A stretch of 64,000 nt of DNA from Leeuwenhoekiella sp. (GTDB lineage Bacteria > Bacteroidota > Bacteroidia > Flavobacteriales > Flavobacteriaceae): NCBI GenBank assembly GCA_002708845.1, contig PAPI01000001.1:186001-250000 (forward strand), written 5' to 3'. The position numbers and the translations under genes are program-made. Shown one piece after another: positions 46,975-55,761 of the stretch; position 1 is the first letter of the stretch, and every line of letters starts with the position of its first letter. The notes beneath the pieces were generated by a model. The model had not been told where the DNA came from, did not search any database, and saw nothing but the letters and a program-made list of their open reading frames with translations.

Positions 46975-47186
46975 AAGAGTAAAAGGTGGAAAGTGAAAGG
47001 TAAAAAGTTAATAGTTGTTTTTTCTATTTCAATCTTTAAACTAGGAAGAGTGTCATTTCGAGCGCAGTCGAGAAATCGCATCTACTCTATTTTAATTTCT
47101 TATGGATAAACTTCAAAAAGCAAAACCGACGGTCGTCATTTCAAGCTTGAATGCTGAGTAATGCCGAAATACTGTCTAAAACCTAT
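46972..47186. repeat. Intergenic region with dispersed GTCATT palindromic repeats
   Basis: Holds a purine-rich degenerate stretch (46972-47010), GTCATTTCGAGCGCAGTCGA continuing to GAAATC (47052-47077, an imperfect palindrome) and GTCATTTCAAGCTTGAATGC (47134-47153). These have the form of the dispersed palindromes found between genes throughout flavobacterial genomes. No gene seen. Confidence 0.65.
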
Positions 47187-47702
47187 TTAATCTTTAAACA
47201 TAAACCCCAATCCAAAGCGAGAAAGCATTTTCTTCTCAAATTGATAAAAGAATGCATACTGTCCAAAAATCCAGGCTACGATTAAAAGTAGAATTTGGTA
47301 TAGCGGGAAAATAATAAGAATGCGAAGTGGCCAATAAAGAAAGCCTGAGATATCCTCTTTCCCCAAACCAATTAGATTCATTACCGGGCTGGAGATTTTT
47401 CCGGCGGTTGAGCCTGTAATGGCAAATACCATAAATACCGCAATAAATTGCCAGCGAAACTGTAAATCCCAACGATTTTTTAGCTTTCTAAAGCAAAACA
47501 GACTTACGGCTATAAAAACATAAGTCAGGATTAGACTTGCAATTCCGGTAAAAATGAATTGTTGCATGGGTTTACTTTCTAAAAAGCCATCAAACCTACT
47601 TGCGATAAGCAATGCAAAACCAAAAGTAAGCAAAACGCCCAGTACGGGATAGATGAGCTGCCAGTTTTGAGTAATTTCCCAGTTTTCTTTGAATTTTTTC
47701 AC
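47187..47702 (-). CDS. DUF6787-like membrane protein
   Basis: A small integral membrane protein with four predicted helices (about 15-35, 45-70, 80-105, 130-160). The N-terminus KKFKENWEITQNWQLIYPVL recalls the flavobacterial DUF6787 family. I place the start at GTG 47702: a perfect TATATTTG box ends four bases upstream (47714-47707), so the ATG seven codons further upstream would lie ahead of the transcription start. Function unknown. Confidence 0.7.
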   Translation of the reverse strand: MKKFKENWEITQNWQLIYPVLGVLLTFGFALLIASRFDGFLESKPMQQFIFTGIASLILTYVFIAVSLFCFRKLKNRWDLQFRWQFIAVFMVFAITGSTAGKISSPVMNLIGLGKEDISGFLYWPLRILIIFPLYQILLLIVAWIFGQYAFFYQFEKKMLSRFGLGFMFKD

Positions 47703-47706
47703 GCGG

Positions 47707-47714
47707 CAAATATA
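47707..47714 (-). promoter_or_regulatory. -7 box ahead of the DUF6787-like gene
   Basis: TATATTTG on the minus strand fits TAnnTTTG and lies four bases from the GTG at 47702, implying a near-leaderless transcript. Confidence 0.5.
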
Positions 47715-47746
47715 CCATTCCACATAAGAAAAAAACAGGAATTTAT

Positions 47747-48178
47747 TTAGATACGGGTGGGAACACTAAATCGCTGATTATATTGTCTGGCGAAATACAC
47801 AAAGTAATTGTACAGTTTGTAATTTACCTCATAACCGTAATCAATCTGACTGTTGTAATCAATTTGCAGAGGATAGAGATTGGGGTCAAAGCGAAAAGGT
47901 TGCTGAACCCGCTGGTTGTATTCGGTTACCAAAAACTGATTTTTATTTTCTAAGTAAGACTGGGAGTAGTAACCTTCTGGTCGCGCAATAGAATTGAGAA
48001 ACGTATTAAAGCCGGGCTCAATAATAATGATTTCATATTCCAGACTGTCGTTTGCAATACGTACGGTGTCATTTGCTGTAGCAACAGGGTCTGAAGTACC
48101 CATCTTTTTGTCATTTTGAGTACTGGCGCAGCTGTACAGAAATGCTGCTGCTATAAGGAAGTATATAAAGGTTCTCAT
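47747..48178 (-). CDS. DUF6146-like lipoprotein
   Basis: A 143-residue lipoprotein: the N-terminus ends in a lipobox-type LYSCAS with Cys near 17. The mature part has EYEIIIIEPGFNTFLNS and YYSQSYLENKNQFLVTEYN, which I recognise as DUF6146, a flavobacterial lipoprotein family of unknown function. It probably sits in the outer membrane. Confidence 0.75.
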   Translation of the reverse strand: MRTFIYFLIAAAFLYSCASTQNDKKMGTSDPVATANDTVRIANDSLEYEIIIIEPGFNTFLNSIARPEGYYSQSYLENKNQFLVTEYNQRVQQPFRFDPNLYPLQIDYNSQIDYGYEVNYKLYNYFVYFARQYNQRFSVPTRI

Positions 48179-48222
48179 AATTTTTTCTTTTAAATGTACA
48201 AAACTCAGGCCAAATTCAGGAC

Positions 48223-48248
48223 GTAAAAAAAGCCGCTAAAAGCGGCTT
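48223..48248 (-). terminator. Terminator after the DUF937 gene
   Basis: On the minus strand AGCCGC and GCGGCT around TTTTA, followed by seven T. Confidence 0.88.
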
Positions 48249-48271
48249 GATAAATTTAATTAGTAAAATTC

Positions 48272-48907
48272 TTATTTTCCGAACAAGCCGCCCAGCATAC
48301 CCCCAAGGCCTCCTTTTTTCTTATTAGATCCAAGAACCATATCTGCTACGTCATCAAGTACGCTTCCATCACCGTCAGCATCTATTAGTTTTTCGATTAG
48401 GCTTTGATTTTCCTGAGGTTGGCCTCCCAGCATACTTCCCAGGATTCCGGTTAGTCCGTCTGAGTCGTGTACATCATTTTGTTTGGTTTGTTTCCCGATC
48501 ACTCCGAGAAGGATAGGAGCTGCAATTTTTAATATTTGTGCAACTGTACCTGCGTCAAGTCCTGATTTTTGGCTCAACGCATTTTCCACTACGGGTTGTT
48601 TTCCGCCAAGAACGTGGCCTAAAATTCCGGCACCGTCCTGCATTACATCCTGATCTACACTACCACCGCCTAGAATACTACCTAAATTATCAAGAATGCT
48701 GCCGTCGTGTTTTTCACTCAAAGCTCCCATAAGACCGGAAGCTCCTTCCTGAGTGGAAGCGTTTTTTTTCATTGCACCTAAAAGTACGGGCATTGCCATA
48801 CTCAATACATCAGCTGTTTTACTTTCTGAAGCACCTGTTTGTGCACTTGCACCGCTTATAAGTTGCTTCCCTAAATCACTATTTAATAAATCTAATAGGC
48901 CTGCCAT
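48272..48907 (-). CDS. DUF937 domain protein
   Basis: A 211-residue Gly/Leu/Asp-rich protein beginning MAGLLDLLNSDLGKQLISG, with the DUF937 repeat pattern (VLSMAMPVLLGAMKKN and IAAPILLGVIGKQ are the two copies). The last 30 residues are Gly-rich (KKGGLGGMLGGLFGK). An EF-hand-like DADGDGSVLDDV occurs near 180. Function unknown. No signal peptide. Confidence 0.85.
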   Translation of the reverse strand: MAGLLDLLNSDLGKQLISGASAQTGASESKTADVLSMAMPVLLGAMKKNASTQEGASGLMGALSEKHDGSILDNLGSILGGGSVDQDVMQDGAGILGHVLGGKQPVVENALSQKSGLDAGTVAQILKIAAPILLGVIGKQTKQNDVHDSDGLTGILGSMLGGQPQENQSLIEKLIDADGDGSVLDDVADMVLGSNKKKGGLGGMLGGLFGK

Positions 48908-48983
48908 TTTTGCGTTGAGTTTAGTTAGATGTTAAATATACGTCTCTTTTAGAAATATTAAAAACGTGTTAATATAGCGCATA

Positions 48984-49017
48984 AAAAAAGCTGAAACCGA
49001 ATAGGTTTCAGCTTTTT
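48984..49017 (-). terminator. Terminator after serA
   Basis: AAGCTGAAACC and GGTTTCAGCTT form an 11-bp stem and are followed on the minus strand by T7. Confidence 0.9.
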
Positions 49018-49035
49018 AATTCATTTACAGTTCTA

Positions 49036-49986
49036 TTATTTCAACAAGGTTGAAATTTGGTCTGCAAGTTCGGTACCAATACGATCCTGAGCTTCACCAG
49101 TCGCAGCACCAATGTGCGGAGACAGTGAAATTTTAGGATGCATCAGAATTTTAATTTCTGGTTTAGGTTCGCTTTCAAATACATCAAGTGCTGCAAATGC
49201 AAGCTTACCGCTATCAAGCGCATCAATTAATGCTACTTCGTCAACTACACCACCTCGTGCTGCATTAACAAGAGCAGCTCCGTCTTTCATTTTTTCCAAT
49301 TCGGCTTTGCCAATTACATACTCTTTCTGTGCAGGAACGTGCAGGGTGATGAAATCAGCTTCTTTAAGCACATCATCTTTGGACTGACTCTCAAATTTAA
49401 AGCTCACTTCCTGACCGTCAAAAAAGTCTAATGTTACTTCGGCTTTTTCCATATACGGATCTGAATAAATCACTTTCATCCCGGCGCCTAAAGCAACTTT
49501 AGCTGTTGCCTGACCAATACGGCCAAAACCAATTACACCTAAAGTCTTTCCGCGTAGCTCAACACCTTTAGCATAAGCTTTTTTAAGTTCCCCGAATTTA
49601 GATTCACCCTCTAAAGGCATATTTCGGTTTGAATCGTATAAGAAACGTACGCCACCATATAAATGTGCAAAAACCAATTCTGCCACAGATGCTGAAGAAG
49701 AAGCCGGCGTGTTGATCACGTGTAAGCCTTTGTCTTTAGCGTATTGAACATCAATATTATCCATACCAACACCACCACGTCCTATAAGCTTTAGGTTAGG
49801 GCAGGCGTCGATTAAATCTTTACGCACTTTAGTCGCACTGCGCACTAAAAGTGCATCGATTTCATGTTCGTTAATATAGTTTTCAAGTTGCTCCTGAGCA
49901 ACTTTTGTAGTAATCACCTCAAAACCGGCTGCTTCTAAAGCATCTACACCTGTTTGAGAAATACCATCATTTGCTAAAACTTTCAT
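49036..49986 (-). CDS. serA: D-3-phosphoglycerate dehydrogenase (short form)
   Basis: A 316-residue D-2-hydroxyacid dehydrogenase. The NAD-binding GVIGFGRIGQATAKVAL near 145-160, the catalytic Arg in NAARGGVVDE, the Glu in ALDVFESEP and the His in SPHIGAAT are present. It lacks the C-terminal ACT domain, as is usual in Bacteroidota. It follows serC by 30 bases on the same strand, so the pair forms the first two steps of serine synthesis. Confidence 0.92.
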   Translation of the reverse strand: MKVLANDGISQTGVDALEAAGFEVITTKVAQEQLENYINEHEIDALLVRSATKVRKDLIDACPNLKLIGRGGVGMDNIDVQYAKDKGLHVINTPASSSASVAELVFAHLYGGVRFLYDSNRNMPLEGESKFGELKKAYAKGVELRGKTLGVIGFGRIGQATAKVALGAGMKVIYSDPYMEKAEVTLDFFDGQEVSFKFESQSKDDVLKEADFITLHVPAQKEYVIGKAELEKMKDGAALVNAARGGVVDEVALIDALDSGKLAFAALDVFESEPKPEIKILMHPKISLSPHIGAATGEAQDRIGTELADQISTLLK

Positions 49987-50016
49987 GTTTTACTATTTGA
50001 AATTTAGTTTTTGATT

Positions 50017-51081
50017 TTAAGCCTTACGCTCCAGTTCACTCATTACATCTACCAGTGTACCTACACTCTTTAAGGGGAGTGCGTTATACATAGATGCGCG
50101 GTAACCCCCTACACTACGGTGCCCATTTACACCACTAATGCCGGCTTCTTTAACCATCGCGTCAAAGGTTTCTTTGAGGTTATCTTCTGTAAGGTTAAAA
50201 GTTGCGTTCATCATAGAACGATCTTCTTTTTCAGCAAAACCGGTGAATAAGGGGTTAAGATCAATTTCAGAATAAATGAGCGTTGCTTTTTTCTCATTTT
50301 CTTCTTCAATTGCACTGATTCCGCCTTTACCCTTTAACCAACGCATAGTTAATAGTGAGGTATACACTGCAAATACCGGTGGAGTATTGTACATACTTCC
50401 TTTAGAAATATGTTGCTCATAACTCAAAATATTTGGAATCTGACGGGTTACTTTACCCAGGATATCTTCTTTAACTACTACAAGTGTGGTTCCTGCAGGA
50501 CCCATATTTTTTTGAGCTCCCGCATAGATAATTCCAAATTTTGAAAAATCGATAGCACGTGAAAAGATATCACTACTCATATCGGCTACGAGCGGAGCAT
50601 CGGTTTGAGGTACTTCTTTCAATTGCGTACCAAAAATCGTGTTGTTGGTAGTAACGTGAAGGTAATCAAGACCTGAAGGGACGCTGTAGTTTTTAGGGAT
50701 GTAGTTGAAGTTTTTATCCTTAGAACTGGCAACTTCTACGACTTCGCCAAAAATTTTTGCTTCTTTAATTGCTTTATCACTCCAGGTACCGGTGTTTAAA
50801 TATCCGGCTTTGTTCTCAAGTAGGTTATAGGCAGCCATTACAAATTGCGTGCTGGCACCTCCCTGAAGAAAGAGCGCTTTATAACCTTTACCTTCAAGAC
50901 CCAGAAGTTCAAGAGCAAGTTCACGTGCTTCCTCCATCACATCGACAAAATCCTTACTGCGGTGTGAAATCTCCAGAAGGGAAAGACCTAGATTATTAAA
51001 ATTTAATACTGCGTCAGAGGCCTGTTTAAGTACTTCTTGTGGAAGAATGCTTGGTCCGGCACTGAAATTATGTTTTTTCAT
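50017..51081 (-). CDS. serC: Phosphoserine aminotransferase
   Basis: A PLP aminotransferase of 354 residues from the start chosen at 51081 (MKKHNFSAGPSILPQEVLK, the family-typical N-terminus); a longer frame from 51117 adds 12 residues. The PLP-binding Lys lies in IYAGAQKNMGPAGTTLV, with FLQGGASTQF earlier. It makes phosphoserine from 3-phosphohydroxypyruvate and also serves PLP synthesis. Upstream of serA. Confidence 0.96.
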   Translation of the reverse strand: MKKHNFSAGPSILPQEVLKQASDAVLNFNNLGLSLLEISHRSKDFVDVMEEARELALELLGLEGKGYKALFLQGGASTQFVMAAYNLLENKAGYLNTGTWSDKAIKEAKIFGEVVEVASSKDKNFNYIPKNYSVPSGLDYLHVTTNNTIFGTQLKEVPQTDAPLVADMSSDIFSRAIDFSKFGIIYAGAQKNMGPAGTTLVVVKEDILGKVTRQIPNILSYEQHISKGSMYNTPPVFAVYTSLLTMRWLKGKGGISAIEEENEKKATLIYSEIDLNPLFTGFAEKEDRSMMNATFNLTEDNLKETFDAMVKEAGISGVNGHRSVGGYRASMYNALPLKSVGTLVDVMSELERKA

Positions 51082-51275
51082 GAGTTGAATATGTTGATTA
51101 TTTGGTCTGCTTAACAAGAATTTTAAGGTCGAAAAATTACGGCTTTCTTAGCACAATACGTAAGAATTTACATAGGAATCTGTACAGATGCGTATCGTTT
51201 TAAAAAGCCATGCAAAGATGTGGAAAAGCACATCAAATAGGTCTAATAAATCGATAAATTATAGTGGATATTCCC

Positions 51276-52334
51276 TTATAATTTTAATAAAAATGCAACG
51301 GTATCGACACCATCTGCATAATCGTAAAGTTTGGGATGTTGAGCCTGCCCAAAAGCGATTTCATTCTCATCAAAACCTGATGCTACTATGCATTGAATTT
51401 GTTCACTTTTTGAATCCAGAATGCTCTTGAGTTTTTCAGCAGAATCATAATTTTCATAAAATACCACCGAAATAGGAGAGGAGAAGTTTTCATCCTCTTT
51501 TAAAATCATAAATTCATTGTCCAGAATAGGGAAGAGGCTCATTAAATACACCGCTTTGTTATAATCGTAGTTGTTGGCATATTTGTGATGATTGATAACT
51601 TCTTTATGTTCAAACATCGCTTTAAAAAAGGCATCGAAGTTATAATCATTTGGTACAAAAAGTTTAGAAACACTGCGGCATCCCATCCCAAAATACCCAA
51701 AGATATCAGTGCCCAATGCTACCAGTTGCTCGTGCGTTTCATTACCGGTAAGTACGGCCAGGGCATTTCGGTTTTTGCGTATGATATTGGGCTTGTTTTT
51801 AAAGTAGTACTCAAAATAACGAGCGGTATTGTTGCTACCCGTAGCAATTACCGCATCAAAATCAGTAAGGCGCTCTTCGGTGAAAGTTATAGCATCTTTA
51901 AACTCAGGTTCCAGTCGGGTTAATACTTTTGCCAGAAAGGGTAGCAATAACTTATCGTCGCTTGATAGTTTCGCTAAAAGTTTATGCCCGGTTACCAGCA
52001 CACTTAAAAAATCATGAAAGCCTACCAAAGGTAAATTACCCGCCATAATCACTGCAATAGTCTTAGGTTCTTCGTTAACAATCGTATAATCGTCAAGCCA
52101 GTTTTCTAAAGATGTTTGTTGTATAGCTTCGGACCACGAGTGCAGCGCCATCTTAATGTGTTCTGGTGTAAACCACGCATTTTGACGGTAAGCGGTCTGG
52201 ATTACCGCTTCAAATTCTTCGGTTAACTTTTCAAAGTCAGTTAGCTGAAGTTCGGTTTTTTGGCTCTTTGAAAGAAAATCAGTTAAAAATTGACCAAGCT
52301 TTGCGAATGCGGTAATTCTTTGTTTTAAATCCAT
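51276..52334 (-). CDS. Acyl-CoA reductase (LuxC-type)
   Basis: A 352-residue protein matching the acyl-CoA reductase/LuxC family found next to serC and ferredoxin genes in Flavobacteriia. Typical blocks are AVIMAGNLPLVGFHDFLSVL, AVIATGSNNTARYFEYYF, NRNALAVLTGNETHEQL, and FGMGCRSVSKLF with the catalytic Cys. It probably reduces an acyl-CoA or acyl thioester to an aldehyde, but its in vivo substrate is unknown. It is divergent from the ferredoxin gene. Confidence 0.85.
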   Translation of the reverse strand: MDLKQRITAFAKLGQFLTDFLSKSQKTELQLTDFEKLTEEFEAVIQTAYRQNAWFTPEHIKMALHSWSEAIQQTSLENWLDDYTIVNEEPKTIAVIMAGNLPLVGFHDFLSVLVTGHKLLAKLSSDDKLLLPFLAKVLTRLEPEFKDAITFTEERLTDFDAVIATGSNNTARYFEYYFKNKPNIIRKNRNALAVLTGNETHEQLVALGTDIFGYFGMGCRSVSKLFVPNDYNFDAFFKAMFEHKEVINHHKYANNYDYNKAVYLMSLFPILDNEFMILKEDENFSSPISVVFYENYDSAEKLKSILDSKSEQIQCIVASGFDENEIAFGQAQHPKLYDYADGVDTVAFLLKL

Positions 52335-52478
52335 AAATGGTTTGGTAGAGTTATACTCAGGTCTTAATTTTACACACCGAAAAAAGACTTAAAGCCTATT
52401 TATTAAGTAGGATTATAAAAAATCCTTTTTTAGAGTGCCTTTAGGCGTCAAAATTACACATTAGAAAACGATTATACT

Positions 52479-52829
52479 ATGGCAATTATAATAACTGATG
52501 AATGCATTAACTGTGGAGCTTGCGAGCCGGAATGCCCCAATACGGCTATCTATGAAGGAGCAGATGACTGGCGTTATGCAGATGGGACTGATCTGGAAGG
52601 CAACGTAGTGTTACCTAACGGAAAGGAAGTAGATGCAGAAGAAGCGCAGGAGCCTATAAGCGACGAAGTCTATTACATAGCACCTGATAAGTGTACGGAG
52701 TGTATGGGCTTTCACGAAGAGCCTCAATGTGCGGCAGTATGTCCTGTAGACTGTTGTGTGCCTGATGAGGATCACGTAGAATCTGAAGAAGAGCTTTTAG
52801 GCAAACAAGCCTTTATGCACCACAAATAA
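52479..52829 (+). CDS. 4Fe-4S dicluster ferredoxin
   Basis: A 116-residue bacterial-type ferredoxin. The first cluster motif is [13 protein letters not shown] near 10-22; the second is [22 protein letters not shown], with a longer insert between the second and third Cys, as in the Azotobacter FdxA/FdhD-like class. The tail is acidic. It carries electrons in the cytosol. It is divergent from the acyl-CoA reductase, which suggests a shared redox role. Confidence 0.92.
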   Translation: MAIIITDECINCGACEPECPNTAIYEGADDWRYADGTDLEGNVVLPNGKEVDAEEAQEPISDEVYYIAPDKCTECMGFHEEPQCAAVCPVDCCVPDEDHVESEEELLGKQAFMHHK

Positions 52830-52848
52830 GATTGTGATTAAAATTTTA

Positions 52849-52877
52849 AAAAGCCCGGCAAAACCGGGCTTTTTTTA
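52849..52877 (+). terminator. Terminator after the ferredoxin gene
   Basis: AAAGCCCGG and CCGGGCTTT around CAAAA, followed by T7. Confidence 0.92.
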
Positions 52878-52905
52878 TGCCCGTATTTAAAATTTGTAGA
52901 AAATT

Positions 52906-52930
52906 GTCATTCTGAATTTATTTCAGAATC
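52906..52930. repeat. Dispersed GTCATT palindrome
   Basis: GTCATTCTGAATTTATTTCA continuing to GAATC; ATTCTGAA pairs with TTCAGAAT. Same style as the repeats near 47050 and 47134. Confidence 0.6.
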
Positions 52931-53094
52931 GCATTGCACGCTAAACTAAACACAAATGAAAACCTGAATCAATTTTAGGTTGACGAAAAGGAGTTAAAAA
53001 ACAGGTATTATAAAAATTAAAAACCCAAATTAAACTCTTAAAACCCCTGTTTACACTATTTGTATTTATAGGAGCTAGTTTTAAAGAAGCTTCC

Positions 53095-53102
53095 TATATT
53101 TG
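53095..53102 (+). promoter_or_regulatory. -7 box of ychF
   Basis: TATATTTG fits TAnnTTTG and lies 20 bases before the ychF ATG. No clear -33 element at 19 bases. Confidence 0.55.
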
Positions 53103-53122
53103 CCGCTCAAAAATCGAGCGAC

Positions 53123-54217
53123 ATGAAAGCAGGTATCGTAGGATTGCCCAACGTAGGGAAATCAACACTTTTTAATTGTTTATCTAATGCCAAAGCGCAA
53201 AGTGCCAACTTTCCGTTTTGTACCATTGAGCCTAACGTAGGCGTTGTGAATGTTCCCGATCCGCGACTTTCTAAACTGGAAGAACTGGTTAAACCTGAAC
53301 GCGTGGTTCCTGCAACTGTAGACATCGTTGATATTGCCGGTTTAGTAAAAGGAGCGAGTAAAGGAGAAGGACTAGGGAATCAGTTTTTGGCAAACATTCG
53401 CGAAACCGACGCGATCCTGCACGTGCTGCGTTGCTTTGATAATGACAATATTGTGCACGTTGATAACAGCGTGAATCCGGTGCGTGATAAAGAAACTATT
53501 GATATTGAGTTGCAGCTGAAAGATCTCGAAACAGTCGAAAAAAAGCTGGAAAAAGTAAAAAAAGCATCCCGTACCGGAAATAAAGAAGCTCAAAAAGAAG
53601 AGGCTGTTTTGGTACAAATTAAACAAGGTCTGGAGCAGGGTAAATCTATACGCGCGCTGGAGTTTTCTGAAGACGACTACGCCGATTATGTAAAGCCATT
53701 GCAGTTTATCACCGATAAACCGGTAATGTATGTATGTAATGTAGACGAAAATTCTGCGGTAAGCGGAAACGCTTACGTGGAGCAGGTACGTGAAGCAGTA
53801 AAAGATGAAAATGCTGAAGTTCTGGTACTTGCGGTAGGTACTGAAGCAGACATTAACGAACTCGACGATTATGAAGAGCGCCAGATGTTCTTACAGGACA
53901 TCGGTCTTGATGAGCCGGGCTCTGCAAAGCTTATTCGTGCCGCTTATAAATTACTGAAACAACAAACCTATTTCACCGCCGGAGTTAAAGAAGTTCGTGC
54001 CTGGACGATCAATATCGGTTCTACCGCGCCGCAAGCAGCAGGCGTAATTCACACCGATTTTGAAAAAGGATTCATACGTGCTGAAGTTATAGGCTACGAA
54101 GATTACGTAAAATACGGTAGCGAAGCCAAAGTAAAAGAAGCCGGTAAAATGGGCGTAGAAGGAAAGAATTACATTGTAAAAGACGGCGATGTGATGCACT
54201 TCCTGTTTAACGTATAA
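53123..54217 (+). CDS. ychF: Redox-regulated ATPase YchF (Obg-like)
   Basis: A 364-residue Obg-family P-loop protein with G1 GLPNVGKST, the G3 [20 protein letters not shown], and a C-terminal TGS-like domain ([31 protein letters not shown]) typical of YchF, which prefers ATP. Length is normal for the family. It binds ribosomes and is linked to oxidative-stress control. Monocistronic between its -7 box and a terminator. Confidence 0.96.
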   Translation: MKAGIVGLPNVGKSTLFNCLSNAKAQSANFPFCTIEPNVGVVNVPDPRLSKLEELVKPERVVPATVDIVDIAGLVKGASKGEGLGNQFLANIRETDAILHVLRCFDNDNIVHVDNSVNPVRDKETIDIELQLKDLETVEKKLEKVKKASRTGNKEAQKEEAVLVQIKQGLEQGKSIRALEFSEDDYADYVKPLQFITDKPVMYVCNVDENSAVSGNAYVEQVREAVKDENAEVLVLAVGTEADINELDDYEERQMFLQDIGLDEPGSAKLIRAAYKLLKQQTYFTAGVKEVRAWTINIGSTAPQAAGVIHTDFEKGFIRAEVIGYEDYVKYGSEAKVKEAGKMGVEGKNYIVKDGDVMHFLFNV

Positions 54218-54274
54218 TTCAGTAGAGAGTTTGCAGTCACAGTCTGCAGTTTGCTGAAATTGATAGAATTGAAG

Positions 54275-54308
54275 AATCCCTTTGGTAGTGTACTGGAGGG
54301 ATTTTTTT
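54275..54308 (+). terminator. Terminator after ychF
   Basis: AATCCCT and AGGGATT form the stem around a 13-base loop region, followed by a T-run. Confidence 0.75.
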
Positions 54309-54397
54309 ATGTTTAATCGTTTAAGGCTTGATTCGCGGAATTGTCATCTAATTTCTTAATTTCATTTTTGGGTAATTACTTTAAATTAGACTGTTTT

Positions 54398-55090
54398 ATG
54401 ATTTTTAGGAAAAGAAAGTTTAAGAGGAATGTTCAAAAATTAGAAAAATCTCTTGTTGACAAATTGGGCAGTCAATTTCCTAATCTAAAAGAAAATTCTA
54501 AAAACTGGGAGCTTGCGAGTTGCAATTACTTCAACCATCAGGAAAAATTTATTCTACTTCTACATCAAATTAATCCTGAGGTACTTTTAAAAATTAAAGC
54601 GAAGATTACATCTGACAAATATGAAGTCAAGGGCATTCAAATATTTAATACCAAAAGCAATAAAAGTATTGAGATAATTCTGGTAATAACGAATGATCTT
54701 ATTCAGCAAATAAAGATTGATCTGGATAATAATCCACTCCGCGCATTAGACTTTAACAAGATTGAAATTGATAATATTCTTATTGAGAAAATTAAAATTG
54801 AAAATACAGACATTCAAATAGTTAGAAGAATTTTAAAAAATATAACCAAAGAAGAATCTAATTATTTCGATTTCAATAATACTATTGAAATCGAAATAGA
54901 AAATCTTTTTCTGTATACGGTTATTGATATGCAAGATGGAAATTATATAGCCGTAGATAAAAAAGGGCAAGTTTACAGGCTAATCCATGATCACGAGAAG
55001 CGAGCTAAAAGAATAGCTAATGATATTTCAATCTTCCTTTCAAATTATTCGGGAGACAAAAAAGATTTGGAGAATTATTTTGAATACTAG
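54398..55090 (+). CDS. AT-rich hypothetical protein, possible SUKH-like C-terminus
   Basis: A 230-residue protein from the ATG at 54398 (MIFRKRKFKRNVQKLEKSL); a longer frame begins with a weak TTG. It is Ile/Lys/Asn-rich and visibly AT-richer than its neighbours, which suggests recent acquisition. The segment DMQDGNYIAVDKKGQVYRLIHD near 190 resembles the C-terminal strand pattern of SMI1/KNR4 (SUKH) immunity-type proteins, but this is a weak match made by eye. No toxin gene is adjacent. Function unknown. Confidence 0.6.
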   Translation: MIFRKRKFKRNVQKLEKSLVDKLGSQFPNLKENSKNWELASCNYFNHQEKFILLLHQINPEVLLKIKAKITSDKYEVKGIQIFNTKSNKSIEIILVITNDLIQQIKIDLDNNPLRALDFNKIEIDNILIEKIKIENTDIQIVRRILKNITKEESNYFDFNNTIEIEIENLFLYTVIDMQDGNYIAVDKKGQVYRLIHDHEKRAKRIANDISIFLSNYSGDKKDLENYFEY

Positions 55091-55135
55091 ATTTTAAGCT
55101 GTGAAAACAAGGTTTTATTTCAACCTCAAACCAAC

Positions 55136-55543
55136 TTACACCACCATCTCCTTCTCCAGCAACTGAATATTACTCTGAATACGTTCTTTTACTAAATTCA
55201 TCATCCGCTTATTGAGTGCAGATGAGTTTTGAATATAGGTACGGTATTCATCAACGGTAAACTGACCGATGATCATTCCCTTTAAGCTGTTTCTAAACTT
55301 GATGTCTTTTTGAATCGCATTGGCAATGTACTCCATCCTGCGGTCAATCGTAAGATTGTAAAAAACGTTTTTATGCTTGGTGATGTAATTGCAAAAAGCT
55401 TCAACCAGTAAATCATTTTGAAGCTTTGCCACAGGTCTAAGCGTGCCATTTTGAAACTGTTCTTCGGTACTCATTGAGTCATTAACTCGGGCAGAAGCGA
55501 TTTCGGGTCTTAAAGCGATTAATTGGGAATCTCGGGTTTCCAT
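55136..55543 (-). CDS. Conserved flavobacterial protein, unknown function
   Basis: A 135-residue helical protein beginning METRDSQLIALRPEIASARV. Close relatives across Flavobacteriaceae share LRPVAKLQNDLLVEAFCNY, KDIKFRNSLKGMIIGQFTVDEY and NSSALNKRMMNLVKER, and some carry the label glyoxalase, which the sequence does not support because no vicinal-oxygen-chelate metal residues appear. Function unknown. Confidence 0.75.
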   Translation of the reverse strand: METRDSQLIALRPEIASARVNDSMSTEEQFQNGTLRPVAKLQNDLLVEAFCNYITKHKNVFYNLTIDRRMEYIANAIQKDIKFRNSLKGMIIGQFTVDEYRTYIQNSSALNKRMMNLVKERIQSNIQLLEKEMVV

Positions 55544-55650
55544 AACGTGAAGTTTTCTAAAATTACAATTATATAAGACGCTTCAATAATGACGCCAAAA
55601 GAGTTGTAAACGACTTATAAACATTTACTGTATAAATAGCAGCAAAGCCT

Positions 55651-55668
55651 CTTCCCTTTGAAGGGAAG
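55651..55668. repeat. Short palindrome in the gene-free stretch before the aldehyde dehydrogenase
   Basis: CTTCCCTT and AAGGGAAG around TG, embedded in intergenic sequence with the style of flavobacterial dispersed repeats. Confidence 0.5.
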
Positions 55669-55761
55669 GCAAGGTGGGATGTTCCGTTAAAGTGCTCTTA
55701 ATCCAGCCCCGGCTTTAGCCCGTGCTTGCTAACTTTATAGGAATTAATAGCACAAAATAGT

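Noticed and set aside
48538..48935. Plus-strand frames opposite the DUF937 gene
   Set aside because: They are shadows of the Gly/Leu-rich DUF937 coding sequence.
55136..55543. Glyoxalase annotation
   Set aside because: The protein is helical and lacks the metal-binding residues of the glyoxalase fold.
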